Source: Acetobacter musti
GTDB taxonomy: Bacteria > Pseudomonadota > Alphaproteobacteria > Acetobacterales > Acetobacteraceae
DNA: 56,252 bases
Direction: 5' to 3'
NCBI RefSeq assembly: GCF_011516835.1
Contig: NZ_WOTB01000025.1
Span: 1 to 56,252, forward strand
In this document: positions 34,625 to 43,573 of the stretch, in pieces
Layout of the letters: each line of letters opens with the position of its first letter
How positions within the stretch are numbered: position 1 is the first letter of the stretch
Notes under the pieces: generated by a model
What the model was told of the DNA's origin: nothing
Seen by the model: the letters and a program-made list of their open reading frames with translations, nothing else
Database searches by the model: none
Translations under genes and position numbers: made by a program

Positions 34625-35278
34625 TTACCCGGCCGTCTTCGGCAGGGCGTACACGATCTTGTCTCCGTTGAACGAGACGATTCCTCTCCTCTGCATCTCG
34701 TCAATGAGCGCGCCTGCTCCCCCTGTGTCGAGCTGCTTTCCAAAAAGGCAAAGGATTTCTGCCTGCAGCGACTTGCGGCGCTTCGGTTTCGCTGCTCCCT
34801 GACGTCGCAGACACGCCACCAGTTTCTTGACGCGTTCCTCAGAGCCATTTTGCGGCACGCTCTTTTTTTCGGGTGCCAAAGGTTTCTCTGGCGGAGACGG
34901 AGCCCTTTCACAGACAATCCCCTTCTCGCACAGATGCAGGATCAGCGGATCGAAACCCGTATCTTTCGAGACGATCAGAAAGCGTGCGTCGGGATCCAGC
35001 GCAGAGAGATGTCCGACAGAATACGCCACATGGAAGTCCAGAGCGTTCGGACCGTTTCCGCTGATGCGCACGTAAGAGGCGCGGGAACCCAGCCCCTGTA
35101 TGGCCTGCGCCAGATCGATGCTGATCTTTGTCTGCAATGCACCGACAAAGACGTGAACCCGGACGTCATCACGACCGCACAGGGCCAGAACGTCCGGCTG
35201 CACGTTTTCATAATCGATCAGCACATGCAGCGTCGTGCCTGTTTTCGATTCAGAAAACGACTGGCCAATGTGGTTCAT
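34625..35278 (-). CDS. PIN-like/NYN-domain protein
   Basis: 217 residues. LHVLIDYENVQPDVLA is the acidic entry motif of NYN/PIN-like RNases, followed by RVHVFVGALQTKISIDLA, NALDFHVAYSVGHLSA and FLIVSKDTGFDPLI, which supply further conserved acids. A charged linker and a C-terminal helical domain (about 150-217) follow. It probably cleaves or binds RNA. ATG 35278 has GAGG six bases upstream. Divergent from the tailed HU gene. Confidence 0.8.
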   Translation of the reverse strand: MNHIGQSFSESKTGTTLHVLIDYENVQPDVLALCGRDDVRVHVFVGALQTKISIDLAQAIQGLGSRASYVRISGNGPNALDFHVAYSVGHLSALDPDARFLIVSKDTGFDPLILHLCEKGIVCERAPSPPEKPLAPEKKSVPQNGSEERVKKLVACLRRQGAAKPKRRKSLQAEILCLFGKQLDTGGAGALIDEMQRRGIVSFNGDKIVYALPKTAG

Positions 35279-35319
35279 GAGACCCTCGTCAATCCATCGA
35301 TCACAGACGGGACACGCCG

Positions 35320-35330
35320 ATGATGCGACC
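35320..35330 (-). promoter_or_regulatory. Shared regulatory element, copy 9
   Basis: GGTCGCATCAT on the minus strand (one base differs from the consensus), 42 bp before the start at 35278. Confidence 0.55.
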
Positions 35331-35430
35331 ACAAACCTCGCCCTGATGACGGGCAGACTATTTCTGTGGCATTTCGAGGTGTCGGCCGACACCAGCGTCA
35401 ATGCCGTCCGAAAGAGGATACGACACCAAT

Positions 35431-35844
35431 ATGAGCAAGGCGTTCATCGCAGCGGTGCTGCAGGACAGCATGGCAAGCACCGGCGTTGCGGCCAGCAAGG
35501 CAGCCGACGATCTGATTGAGGCGCTTGTCTCCGAGCTGGAGAAAACCGGAAGCTTTACCCTGCCCGGCTTCGGCACGTTTCGGGTGAAAGACACCCCGGC
35601 GCGCACGGCATTGAATCCCCGCACTCTGGAAACGGTCCAGGTCGAGGCCGGACGGACCGTTCGCTTCAAGGCGTCCCCCGTGCTGAAGGCGCGTGTTGCG
35701 CCACCAAAAACTGCGACCAGAACAAAGAAAGCGTCGGCCAGGGCGTCGGTCAGAACATCCACGAAATCACCGGCCAAAAGCGCCGTCGCTGCGGATCCGG
35801 CAGCGGCTCCCGCGAAAAAGACCCGCGCCCGACGCACGGCCTGA
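35431..35844 (+). CDS. HU/IHF-like protein with basic C-terminal tail
   Basis: 137 residues. The first ~90 are an HU fold (FIAAVLQDSMASTGVAASKA through GFGTFRVKDTPARTALNPRT, with NPRT at the arm tip). A ~45-residue tail of lysine, arginine, alanine and proline repeats follows (TATRTKKASARAS, STKSPAKSA, KKTRARRTA), resembling eukaryotic H1-like and actinobacterial HupB tails. The tail should add sequence-independent DNA compaction. Second HU-like protein in the window. Confidence 0.85.
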   Translation: MSKAFIAAVLQDSMASTGVAASKAADDLIEALVSELEKTGSFTLPGFGTFRVKDTPARTALNPRTLETVQVEAGRTVRFKASPVLKARVAPPKTATRTKKASARASVRTSTKSPAKSAVAADPAAAPAKKTRARRTA

Positions 35845-35988
35845 GGGCGGCTTCACACGAACGCCAATATCAGGATACCGGGTACCTGAAAGATAGCAGG
35901 TAGCGAGCGTGCGGTCGTTCCCGCGAGGCCTGCTGCCTGACGAATCAGCGACCGGCCGATGCGTTTTTCGCGCGTTTTTTTTATCACT

Positions 35989-35999
35989 GGTCGCATGAT
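35989..35999 (+). promoter_or_regulatory. Shared regulatory element, copy 10
   Basis: GGTCGCATGAT on the plus strand, 45 bp before the start at 36044. The sequence beyond it resembles that beyond copy 2, including a CTCCTC..CACAA.CAGGAG stretch. Confidence 0.65.
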
Positions 36000-36043
36000 G
36001 GTGGCCGACACTGATCTCCTCGCACAAGCAGGAGATCTTCTTC

Positions 36044-36244
36044 ATGACATCGCATCACCGCCTCACCGCGCTGCTGCACAGACGCACACCAGGCGAACGC
36101 GCGGTCATCCGGCGGGCTCACTCCGGCTATACCGCCGTCCGGTCAACGCTTTCACAGCACGGACACATTCGCCGGACCGATATGAGCCCGGCATGGGGTT
36201 ACGGCCTCACGCCGACTCACCCTGCGCCCAGGAGCCCCATGTGA
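36044..36244 (+). CDS. Small basic protein, 66 residues
   Basis: ATG preceded by AGGAG eight bases upstream. Basic and histidine/arginine rich (HHRLTALLHRRTPGERAVIR). Its TGA overlaps the next ATG (TGATG), so the two are coupled. Function unknown. Confidence 0.55.
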   Translation: MTSHHRLTALLHRRTPGERAVIRRAHSGYTAVRSTLSQHGHIRRTDMSPAWGYGLTPTHPAPRSPM

Positions 36245-36741
36245 TGCTGCTCCGCGCTTCCTTTCCGGCAGCCCTCATCCTCGTGGCGACGCCCCTGCCC
36301 GGCGCACCAGCCATGGCAGGCCCATCCGTCGGACCAGCGCCTCTGAACCGGCCGACGATCGATACGCCTGTCGGGCCAGTGAGCCAGCAGATGCGAGACG
36401 GAACGATGGCTTTTGTCGAGGCGTGCCGGGCCTGGACCAGGCCTCTTCCCTTACCGTCTGTGCCCCTGTCATTGCCTCACCGTGACCAGGCGACCACAGA
36501 GCAGTTCAACCTGTGTCAGATGGCCATGCACCCTGATCAGTTTCGTGCAGCTTTGCGGTTTTACACTATCCTCGGTGCATGGGGCATTCTGCTCAGCATG
36601 GCCGTGGCCGCTTATCTGTTTATTCGCCTCGGCCGCTTCGTCTGGCGCTTCACAGGGCAGAAAAAACTTTCCTCTTCGTCAGCCCTTTGCGGCAGCAAGA
36701 CGTTCGTTCATGGTGATCAGCAAGTAAAGACTAAAAACTGA
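36244..36741 (+). CDS. Exported or membrane-anchored protein
   Basis: 165 residues: signal peptide (ASFPAALILVATPLPGAPAMA), a periplasmic part with two cysteines (EACRAW and FNLCQMAM), and one membrane helix FYTILGAWGILLSMAVAAYLF with a basic cytoplasmic tail. No family recognised. Longer in-frame extension from 35959 runs through the regulatory element and is rejected. Confidence 0.6.
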   Translation: MLLRASFPAALILVATPLPGAPAMAGPSVGPAPLNRPTIDTPVGPVSQQMRDGTMAFVEACRAWTRPLPLPSVPLSLPHRDQATTEQFNLCQMAMHPDQFRAALRFYTILGAWGILLSMAVAAYLFIRLGRFVWRFTGQKKLSSSSALCGSKTFVHGDQQVKTKN

Positions 36742-36802
36742 ATGACCCCCCAGCAATGCGACCGACACTATACCATTGTGTCTGCAAACAGAGGTATATC
36801 CG

Positions 36803-37144
36803 ATGACTGATGCCAATACAGCGGATCCGATACTGCAGGACATCGTTGGACCCGTCTTTGAGCCTGCGCGAACAGCGACACGCCGCGCGATCTCAATCGT
36901 CACGCCGCTTATGATTGGGCAGGCTGTCCTCATCATAGCGGTATTAAACAAAGTCCCGGCTGCTGCGCGGGCGTATGAATCGGTTCCCGGCTGGTACCGC
37001 CTCGGATTGTTGCTGATCTGGATGCTGTTCAATCTTGAAGCGGGCTTCGCAATCCTGACGCCGGATGCAGACAGACGGTTGCGCGCCGTTGTGTGTGCAC
37101 TGGTCCTGATCCCGGCGCCGTATATGCTGGCGCAATTTCTATAG
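36803..37144 (+). CDS. Small membrane protein, 113 residues
   Basis: Three hydrophobic segments: IVTPLMIGQAVLIIAVL, YRLGLLLIWMLFNLEAGFAIL and AVVCALVLIPAPYMLA. Start at ATG 36803. Function unknown. Confidence 0.6.
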   Translation: MTDANTADPILQDIVGPVFEPARTATRRAISIVTPLMIGQAVLIIAVLNKVPAAARAYESVPGWYRLGLLLIWMLFNLEAGFAILTPDADRRLRAVVCALVLIPAPYMLAQFL

Positions 37145-37218
37145 TTTCACTTCTCAGGCCGTTATTGCGACAACAAGTACAGCCACCCATTCGCGGGGAA
37201 GCGCGATCATTGAGGTGA

Positions 37219-37422
37219 ATGGAGACCATCATGACTGTACCTCATGGCCAGACATCGGACGCGCTTGTCTATGTCTGCGAGTTTTGTTTCCTCGTTTTTG
37301 GATTCAGCCTTCTGTTTGTAGTCGGCTTCAGGGATTCTGCGCGGAGCACGTTCCTGAATGTGATGTGGCTCTCGGTAGCTGGCTTCGTTTTATCCGGAGC
37401 GGCCTGCCTGGTAACGCGGTAA
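37219..37422 (+). CDS. Small two-helix membrane protein
   Basis: 67 residues from ATG 37219 (63 from ATG 37231, which has a better placed GGAG). Segments YVCEFCFLVFGFSLLFVVGF and VMWLSVAGFVLSGAACLV. Function unknown. Confidence 0.55.
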   Translation: METIMTVPHGQTSDALVYVCEFCFLVFGFSLLFVVGFRDSARSTFLNVMWLSVAGFVLSGAACLVTR

Positions 37423-37473
37423 GTCCGGTCGCGGCATCTGTTCGCAGACCGGGACTATTGTTAAATCTCCGAT

Positions 37474-38250
37474 ATGGAACCTTATATTCTCCTCGTGCGC
37501 CCGCGACTTGATCCGGCCGGTGAGCCGGTTGCAAAACTGTTGATCGAGCACAGGGAAACGCTCATCCATGGAAACGGTGACGTTATCGAGAAAGCCCGTC
37601 TGTCTGTCCGCTATCGAATCATCGGTGAAATTCCATACGGTCATCGAAAACAAACTCACGAATTTCCGGCGTGCTACGTCCGGGACTGCGGAGAAAGCGG
37701 GAGGATCTGTCTGACAGGATCCGATCCGTTTGGAGGAGCCGTTGATCTTGAACCGGATAGTCTCCTCGGCAACCGGGTCGGGTCGTTCCTCATGAATCAG
37801 ATCGTTGAGTGGGCCACCAGATGGCCAGATGCCGACGTCAATCCGATAAAGCTCTTTGCCCATCAGGGTCACGGCGAAAATAAACTACGCCGCAACCGGT
37901 TTTACGAGCAGTTCGGAATCAGATTCGACTACGCGGACAGCACTCATGCTGAAGGCACGGGCCGCGCGATGCAGGCCGGGTCTCTGACACCCTGGACAAA
38001 ACTGCCTGATAATCTCACCGTCATCACGCTGGAGGACTTCCTGGACGATCAGGAACGAACCCTGTCTGCCTCGCAGCTTAATCTGAAGGCTCAGCGCAGA
38101 CGTTCTCAGGATCTCGGCGCGGAGCTGAACCGCGCATTCGATCACCCCATCTGGTTTTCCAGCAGGGTCATCTGGGGAAAACACGCCAATCTGGTTTTAT
38201 GGATTGTTATTTTGCTTACCGTTTCGTTGGTCTGGTACCGATATAGATAG
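37474..38250 (+). CDS. GNAT-like protein with C-terminal membrane anchor
   Basis: 258 residues. LLGNRVGSFLMNQIVEWA followed by NKLRRNRFYEQFGIRFDYAD resembles the acyl-CoA-binding loop and final helix of GNAT acetyltransferases. The N-terminal part is beta-rich, and the C-terminus is one membrane helix (LVLWIVILLTVSLVW). An acetyltransferase tethered to the inner membrane is the best reading, with substrate unknown. Confidence 0.55.
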   Translation: MEPYILLVRPRLDPAGEPVAKLLIEHRETLIHGNGDVIEKARLSVRYRIIGEIPYGHRKQTHEFPACYVRDCGESGRICLTGSDPFGGAVDLEPDSLLGNRVGSFLMNQIVEWATRWPDADVNPIKLFAHQGHGENKLRRNRFYEQFGIRFDYADSTHAEGTGRAMQAGSLTPWTKLPDNLTVITLEDFLDDQERTLSASQLNLKAQRRRSQDLGAELNRAFDHPIWFSSRVIWGKHANLVLWIVILLTVSLVWYRYR

Positions 38251-38389
38251 AAACTAAAGGTTTCACGCTGTAAGTGTCAGGATTGAGCAGAAAAGGTCGA
38301 GCATGAACCGCCTCTAAGACGGCTGCTAGGGGGGAAAGCCGACAGTCTGCTAACCACCGATAGACAACGTGAAGCGACAGACCGGCTCC

Positions 38390-39166
38390 CTATACTGTAG
38401 GAATAGTGCCGCCATCCAGAACGTAATCCACGCCAACGATATATCCGCTGCGGTCAGATGCCAGAAACGCAACAAGTTCTGCCACCTCGTCAGGACGGCC
38501 CGGGCGACCAACAGGGATCCCGCCGATCATGTCCATGACATACTGACGTGCAACATTCTCCGATATATCCCTGTTTTGCTGGATTTCCGTGATCATCCCA
38601 TGTGCACCAGACGTCTCAATAAAACCCGGCGACACCATGTTTACCCTTACGCCGCCTGCTGCAACCGCCCGCGAAAGGCCTTTACTGTAAGTTCGTAGTG
38701 CGCCTTTTGCAGAAGCATAGGCCAGTGTCGACTGTGATGGCGGCATGATATGGGCGATTGAGCCTATGTGAATGACCACGCCGTGCTTTCTTTCGAGCAT
38801 CCCCGGAATGAAGGCACGGTCAAGACGGACTGGCGCCATCAGATTGATATCAAGTACCTGCTGCCAGAACGCATCTGTCAGTGTCTCGAAGCCGCCGGGA
38901 GGCGTAGCCGTGGCTCCAAGATTATTGATGAGAATATCAAGTCCGCCCCATTTGTTCTCAATTTCCTTCACAACCGCATCAACGCCCGCGGTTGTCCCGA
39001 GATCAGCCGCGACAAACATGATATCGGCATCCGGCGAGGCCGAAGGCGCGCGCGCCGTTGTTGCAACCTGTGCACCTGATGCGGCAAATCGATAGGCAAT
39101 CGCCGCGCCAATTCCCTTCGTGCCGCCTGTGACCAGCACTCTCTTCTTATCGAACTCGTTTTTCAT
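38390..39166 (-). CDS. Short-chain dehydrogenase/reductase
   Basis: 258-residue NAD(P)-dependent oxidoreductase. Cofactor motif TGGTKGIG near the N-terminus, NNLGA on strand 4, the active-site serine in HIGSIAHI, and Y-x-x-x-K in YASAKGAL. The C-terminal DGGTIPTV ending is typical of classical SDRs. ATG 39166 has GGAGG about 11 bases upstream. Substrate unknown. Part of a four-gene minus-strand block divergent from an AraC-type regulator. Confidence 0.9.
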   Translation of the reverse strand: MKNEFDKKRVLVTGGTKGIGAAIAYRFAASGAQVATTARAPSASPDADIMFVAADLGTTAGVDAVVKEIENKWGGLDILINNLGATATPPGGFETLTDAFWQQVLDINLMAPVRLDRAFIPGMLERKHGVVIHIGSIAHIMPPSQSTLAYASAKGALRTYSKGLSRAVAAGGVRVNMVSPGFIETSGAHGMITEIQQNRDISENVARQYVMDMIGGIPVGRPGRPDEVAELVAFLASDRSGYIVGVDYVLDGGTIPTV

Positions 39167-39236
39167 CTTGCGTGATACCTCCAGCTTACGTCTGAGAAAG
39201 AAGAGTGACGATGCGACGTCGTCCTGGTGGCTGCGC

Positions 39237-39824
39237 TTACTGTCTGCAGTGCTCAGATCCTGCAGACATTTTCTCAGCCGCGTCTCTGCGGAAGCAGGAT
39301 GGGGAATGATCGTTGATGATGCCAATCGCCTGCATCCAGGCATAGACGATGGTCGGGCCGACGAACTTGAATCCCCGCTTTTTCAGTGTTTTCGAGATAG
39401 TCCGGGATAACTCAGTTTCCGTGTCGGACCCTGTCCCGTCCAATGGTCTGCCGTCTGTGAACGACCAGCAGAAGGCGGCGAAATCGTCCCCGGCCTCCTG
39501 CATCGCATTGAAAATCTGTGCGCCCCGAATGGTCGCCTCGATTTTGGCACGTGCACGGATAATACCAGCATTCCCCATCAGTCGTCCGACATCTTCTGTG
39601 GTGAAGGCAGCGACTTTCCTGGGATCGAAGCCCACAAAGGCCTCCCGGAACGCCGCACGTTTTCGCAGCACGATTTCCCAGGAGAGTCCTGCCTGAAAGC
39701 CTTCGAGCATCAGCATTTCCCAGAGCTTGCGCGGATCACGCTCTGGCACGCCCCATTCGGTATCATGGTAATCCTGCATCAGGGGACTCGAACTGGCCCA
39801 GGCACAACGACATTTATGATCCAT
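39237..39824 (-). CDS. tag: DNA-3-methyladenine glycosylase I
   Basis: Base-excision enzyme of 195 residues that removes 3-methyladenine. CAWASSSPLMQDYHDTEWG matches the Tag N-terminus. Zinc ligands C7 and H20 have the E. coli spacing, and the second pair is in NDHSPSC. The LMLEGFQAGLSWEIVLRKR and IYAWMQAIG-type segments also fit. ATG 39824 is chosen (GAGG six bases upstream). A chromosomal-type gene, here as plasmid cargo. Confidence 0.93.
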   Translation of the reverse strand: MDHKCRCAWASSSPLMQDYHDTEWGVPERDPRKLWEMLMLEGFQAGLSWEIVLRKRAAFREAFVGFDPRKVAAFTTEDVGRLMGNAGIIRARAKIEATIRGAQIFNAMQEAGDDFAAFCWSFTDGRPLDGTGSDTETELSRTISKTLKKRGFKFVGPTIVYAWMQAIGIINDHSPSCFRRDAAEKMSAGSEHCRQ

Positions 39825-39844
39825 GAAGCGCCTCTTGTATGGCA

Positions 39845-40849
39845 TTACAGGTCAACGATACGGGTATCGGCTATGGTCTCGGCAAAACCGTTCCCGAACA
39901 GGCCGGCAGGCGTCTGGAAGCCGGGGTGGACTTCTCCCCCAAGCACGCGGCGCGCGGCTTCGACTGCGGCCAGAGGCGTGAAGGTGTAGCCGTTCACCGT
40001 ATCAAGAACCGAACGGACCGTGATGCCATTCGCTCCCGTTACCTCGGCCGCTGCCTGATAGCGGTGTGCTTTCCGTTCCTGCGCGCCTGGGCCATCGGGA
40101 AGAAGTGCGAGGTCGCCGCCCGGAAAAGCATTCCCCGAGATATGCACGAATGTCTCGATATCCGGAATATGGGTTGCCCGTCCGATCGTGATGAGATCTG
40201 GAAGTGTCACCGGAAAACATGACACCGCACCATGGCCGAAATCAAAAGGCCTCTGATCAGGTGCCGGACATGCGACAAGATGGCCGTCTTTGCAGATCAG
40301 CGTTTCCGGCGTTACATTTTCCGCAGCACTGATTGCCGAGCCACGTGACATGGTGCCGGAGACATTCAGCGCAATGGCGATTTTTTGGGGGGCCTGCACG
40401 CGTTCCGCCGTATGCCCGGCGAGGCATCCCAGCATGGCAACACTGCCGCCGCTGCCCGGAAGCAGCATGACGCCTGCGGCGCCGGCAATCGTATCCAGTT
40501 GCGCGGCAACGCGGTAGCTGTCCAGTTCCGCCGCGATATCAAGGTAATGAACCCCACAGCGAATGGCACTCCGCATCAGTGGCTCAGCCGTGCGTCGATA
40601 AGGGCCTGCACAGTTCAGCAGCACCGTCACATCTGACAGGGCCAGATCGATGGCGGTGTTCTGTTCGAGACTGAACACACGATAATCCGCCCCAAGCCGG
40701 GTCGCGAGTTCCTCAAGCCCGTCTGCCCTGCGACCGGCGAGAATGATGGAAAGACCGACTGCTTTCGCATGCTCGGCAACCATGCGGCCGGTATAACCAT
40801 AAGCCCCATAGATCATCAGTATCCGCGACGGATTTTCAGTGGAAATCAT
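39845..40849 (-). CDS. Saccharopine dehydrogenase-like oxidoreductase
   Basis: 334 residues. The N-terminus ILMIYGAYGYTGRMVAEHA is the Rossmann motif of the saccharopine-dehydrogenase-like/enoyl-reductase family, followed by LNCAGPYRRTAEPLMRSAI and HYLDIAAELDSY. Such proteins reduce or oxidise small metabolites or lipid intermediates; the substrate cannot be told. ATG 40849 has GAGG eight bases upstream and lies 10 bp after the VOC gene. The longer frame to 41161 is antisense-like read-through of the VOC gene. Confidence 0.85.
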   Translation of the reverse strand: MISTENPSRILMIYGAYGYTGRMVAEHAKAVGLSIILAGRRADGLEELATRLGADYRVFSLEQNTAIDLALSDVTVLLNCAGPYRRTAEPLMRSAIRCGVHYLDIAAELDSYRVAAQLDTIAGAAGVMLLPGSGGSVAMLGCLAGHTAERVQAPQKIAIALNVSGTMSRGSAISAAENVTPETLICKDGHLVACPAPDQRPFDFGHGAVSCFPVTLPDLITIGRATHIPDIETFVHISGNAFPGGDLALLPDGPGAQERKAHRYQAAAEVTGANGITVRSVLDTVNGYTFTPLAAVEAARRVLGGEVHPGFQTPAGLFGNGFAETIADTRIVDL

Positions 40850-40859
40850 ACACAGAACC

Positions 40860-41261
40860 TCAGCGGCCATGCTGCCAGCTCTTGTAGACGAATTCGAGGC
40901 TGTAGCCGTCCGGATCGCGGACCTGGGCGGCATAGTATCGCGGGTCATAATGAAGCTGCGGCCCCGGGGGGTGGATGCCGGTTGCGCCGGCCGCCAGAGC
41001 AGCCTCAAAGGCCGCATCCACCATGGCGGCAGATTCCGCGACAAAGCCGACATGGACCGCCCCGGCTGCTGCCGCTCCCTGTTGCAGCCAGAAGAACATG
41101 CGGCCCCCGGCACCGAAACCCTTGAGATCCGGGTGGTCAGCTGGCGCATTCTTTCCGTCATAATCGAGGCGGCTTGTGATCCCGAGGTGTGGAAGCACGG
41201 TTTGGTAAAAGGCGATCGATCGGTCGATATCGCTTACCGTCAGAAAGATATGATCGAGCAT
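40860..41261 (-). CDS. VOC-superfamily (glyoxalase-like) protein
   Basis: 133 residues with the beta-alpha-beta-beta-beta repeats of the vicinal oxygen chelate fold: LDHIFLTVSDIDRSIAFYQ at the start and AAQVRDPDGYSLEFVYK at the end, with metal-binding H4 and a C-terminal glutamate. Could be a lyase, dioxygenase or resistance protein. First gene of the block under the AraC regulator. Confidence 0.9.
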   Translation of the reverse strand: MLDHIFLTVSDIDRSIAFYQTVLPHLGITSRLDYDGKNAPADHPDLKGFGAGGRMFFWLQQGAAAAGAVHVGFVAESAAMVDAAFEAALAAGATGIHPPGPQLHYDPRYYAAQVRDPDGYSLEFVYKSWQHGR

Positions 41262-41479
41262 GGGAAATCCTCAGAGATTATAACGGCCAGACACTTCGAT
41301 GGTCTGGCATTTCGGTTGCCGCCGATATCCATGCCAATACTCGTCGGAGCTTATCGCCCGACCTGGAGGAACAAGAGATAATGTCGACGGCAGATGATCG
41401 CTCTCATGTTTCTCTCTGAAACCTGCCTGTTTCTGCTTTTCCGTTGCTCCGGGAAAAGGGCTGTGAAACAACGCCCGGT

Positions 41480-42370
41480 ATGGAAACGCAGCTTCAGGAA
41501 CTCAGGCACCTGGCCGCACGGGCAGAAAACCGTCGGACGGAGACAGGCATTCCGCGGGTTGCCATGGTGCAGGGTGACATCCCCAAGCATCAACTTGCGG
41601 CCGTCTATGATCCCATGATCAACCTGATCCTGACGGGCTCGAAAACCATGACAGTGGGCAGCCGGACTCTCCGCTATGATCCGGCAACCTACTTTGTGAT
41701 GTCGGTCGATCTGCCCGCCGTCGGCGCCTTGCATCCATCGGAAGAGGGCCATCCCTACCTGGCGGTGAGCCTGACGCTGACGCCCGCCATTATCGCCAGT
41801 CTGCTGGCAGATCTGCCTGAACCTGCCGGGAGCGATCCCTCCAATCCCGGCTTTTCGGTCGCACCTGTTACCCCGGAACTACTGGATGCATGGGTTCGTC
41901 TGCTACGGCTGATGGACCATCCGGATGAGATTGCTGCTCTTGCGCCCGCCTACGAACGCGAGATCCTGTTTCGTGTCCTGCAGGGACCGCTCGGCTGGAT
42001 GCTGCGTGACATCGCCACACCTGACACCGCCCTTTCGCGGGTTGCCAATACAGTCCACTGGATCCGGGAGAATTTCGCCAGACCGCTACGTGTCAGCGAC
42101 CTGGCAGAGAGGGCGGCACTCAGCATCTCCGCCTTCCATCGCCATTTCAAGGCCGTGACCGCACTGAGCCCGGTTCAGTATCAGAAGCGTGTAAGGCTGC
42201 TCCATGCTCGCTCGCTTCTGATCGCGGGCAAAGCTAATATAACGTCAGCTGCCTTCCATGTCGGATATGAAAGTCCAAACCAGTTCAGCCGGGACTATGC
42301 GCGACAGTTTGGTCTGCCTCCCTCCAGGGACGTTGTGCGACTACGGCGGATAACTTCAGGCAGGGATTAA
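41480..42370 (+). CDS. AraC-family transcription regulator
   Basis: 296 residues. An N-terminal AraC_N cupin-like effector domain (IPKHQLAAVYDPMINLILTG, YFVMSVDLPAVG) is followed by two helix-turn-helix units (VSDLAERAALSISAFHRHFK and ITSAAFHVGYESPNQFSRDY) with the family signature near the end. Divergent from the VOC-reductase-tag-SDR block, which it probably activates. ATG 41480 chosen; a TTG at 41444 is in frame. Confidence 0.9.
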   Translation: METQLQELRHLAARAENRRTETGIPRVAMVQGDIPKHQLAAVYDPMINLILTGSKTMTVGSRTLRYDPATYFVMSVDLPAVGALHPSEEGHPYLAVSLTLTPAIIASLLADLPEPAGSDPSNPGFSVAPVTPELLDAWVRLLRLMDHPDEIAALAPAYEREILFRVLQGPLGWMLRDIATPDTALSRVANTVHWIRENFARPLRVSDLAERAALSISAFHRHFKAVTALSPVQYQKRVRLLHARSLLIAGKANITSAAFHVGYESPNQFSRDYARQFGLPPSRDVVRLRRITSGRD

Positions 42371-42483
42371 TTGCTGTTCACGATGATTATGGAAAGGCAG
42401 AAGCAGGCGAAGTCTGCTTCTGGAAAAGCCGTAGTCCTTCCTGGTGGCATAAATGAGGCGCAAGCCGCCACCCCACACCCCAT

Positions 42484-43356
42484 TCACCTTCCAAGCGATC
42501 TGACCAGTTCCGCAAGAGCCCGGCGAACCTTAGGCGCAGCCCATTCGCGCAGCATCTTTTCTCCGCCGGCCTCGTGCTCCAGCGTGTAAGGGCTGGCCTC
42601 AATCGGCGGCATCTGCATGACGTGGTCCTTCCCGCCTGCCGGCACGGCCGGGAACGGGTCGATCCGCACGAGCTGAGTCAGCAGGGCGACCGTGATGACG
42701 CGGCATTGAGGCGACGACGTATTGAGACAGACGTAGGCGCCGCTTCCCTCTGTCACCGGATCGTAAATCGCCTTCCATGTGATAGCAGGAACCGGAATCC
42801 GGTGTGGGCCGACGGTATCGGTTCTGTCCGGGTCATAACCGGGACCGGTGACAACATAAAGTTCTCCATCCCTGTCCGCGAGCCCGCGCACGGCACTTTC
42901 CACGCCCACCCAGGCGCCCCGGTTCAGCTCGGCGGTCTGAGGCACGATATTGGAGAGTGCGTACGTCTCGGCCTGCCATGAAAGGCCAGCCTCATCGCCG
43001 CTCGGAACAAGATGGCCTCTGTCGTATCCGCTCGATCTGAAGTCATAAAGTTCGGCCCTCATCGTGTCCGGGAGGCGGGCGTCCGGATAGAAGCGGCTGC
43101 TGCGGGGGGTACGCTCCGCCACTTCGAGGTTCTCTTCCGAGAGATACTCGGCGGCCCAGAGCGCGCCTTTCGTATGCTCGGACGCCAGGACGGCGTACCC
43201 GTGATTACAGAGCATCACGGTGCCGATCCGCAACGTCTCGTCCACCACGGCGGGAGGTTGTCCGCCGAAAAACTGACCCGCACAGGAGACCGTCTGCGCG
43301 ACGGCAGGCGTTGATACGCAGACCACCACACCGGCGGCCAGAAGCAGGCTACGCAT
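42484..43356 (-). CDS. Secreted DNA/RNA non-specific endonuclease (NUC1/EndoG type)
   Basis: 290 residues with a signal peptide (LLLAAGVVVCVSTPAVA, then Q). The beta-beta-alpha-metal active site is DRGHL at 112-116 with general base H115, followed by YALSNIVPQTAELNRGAW, which carries the metal-binding asparagine. It degrades nucleic acids in the periplasm or outside the cell, and similar nucleases are encoded on conjugative plasmids such as pKM101. Its ATG overlaps the stop of the zinc-protein gene. Confidence 0.88.
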   Translation of the reverse strand: MRSLLLAAGVVVCVSTPAVAQTVSCAGQFFGGQPPAVVDETLRIGTVMLCNHGYAVLASEHTKGALWAAEYLSEENLEVAERTPRSSRFYPDARLPDTMRAELYDFRSSGYDRGHLVPSGDEAGLSWQAETYALSNIVPQTAELNRGAWVGVESAVRGLADRDGELYVVTGPGYDPDRTDTVGPHRIPVPAITWKAIYDPVTEGSGAYVCLNTSSPQCRVITVALLTQLVRIDPFPAVPAGGKDHVMQMPPIEASPYTLEHEAGGEKMLREWAAPKVRRALAELVRSLGR

Positions 43357-43571
43357 CAGACGCCCCGTTTCATTGCAGCCGGCGGAACCGGGCGACCGAG
43401 ATGGCGGTGCTCCCGGCAATACCACTCCTCCCCTGAGCGCGTATTGAAACCGAACATTGCTCCTTTTCCGCAGGCCCTGCAGCTATGCGCGTATCCATGG
43501 CCTGCCGGCCGGGGTCGAGGCGATGCTTGTGACTGGTTTCCGAAAAAATCCATTGGTGGTTCGTCTCTCAT
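43356..43571 (-). CDS. Small zinc-binding protein
   Basis: 71 residues. CRACG followed by C-x-x-H (WYCREHRH) forms a likely zinc site. ATG 43571 lies two bases after the uvrD stop and the gene overlaps the nuclease start, so it is a tight operon member. Function unknown. Confidence 0.65.
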   Translation of the reverse strand: MRDEPPMDFFGNQSQASPRPRPAGHGYAHSCRACGKGAMFGFNTRSGEEWYCREHRHLGRPVPPAAMKRGV

Positions 43572-43573
43572 GG

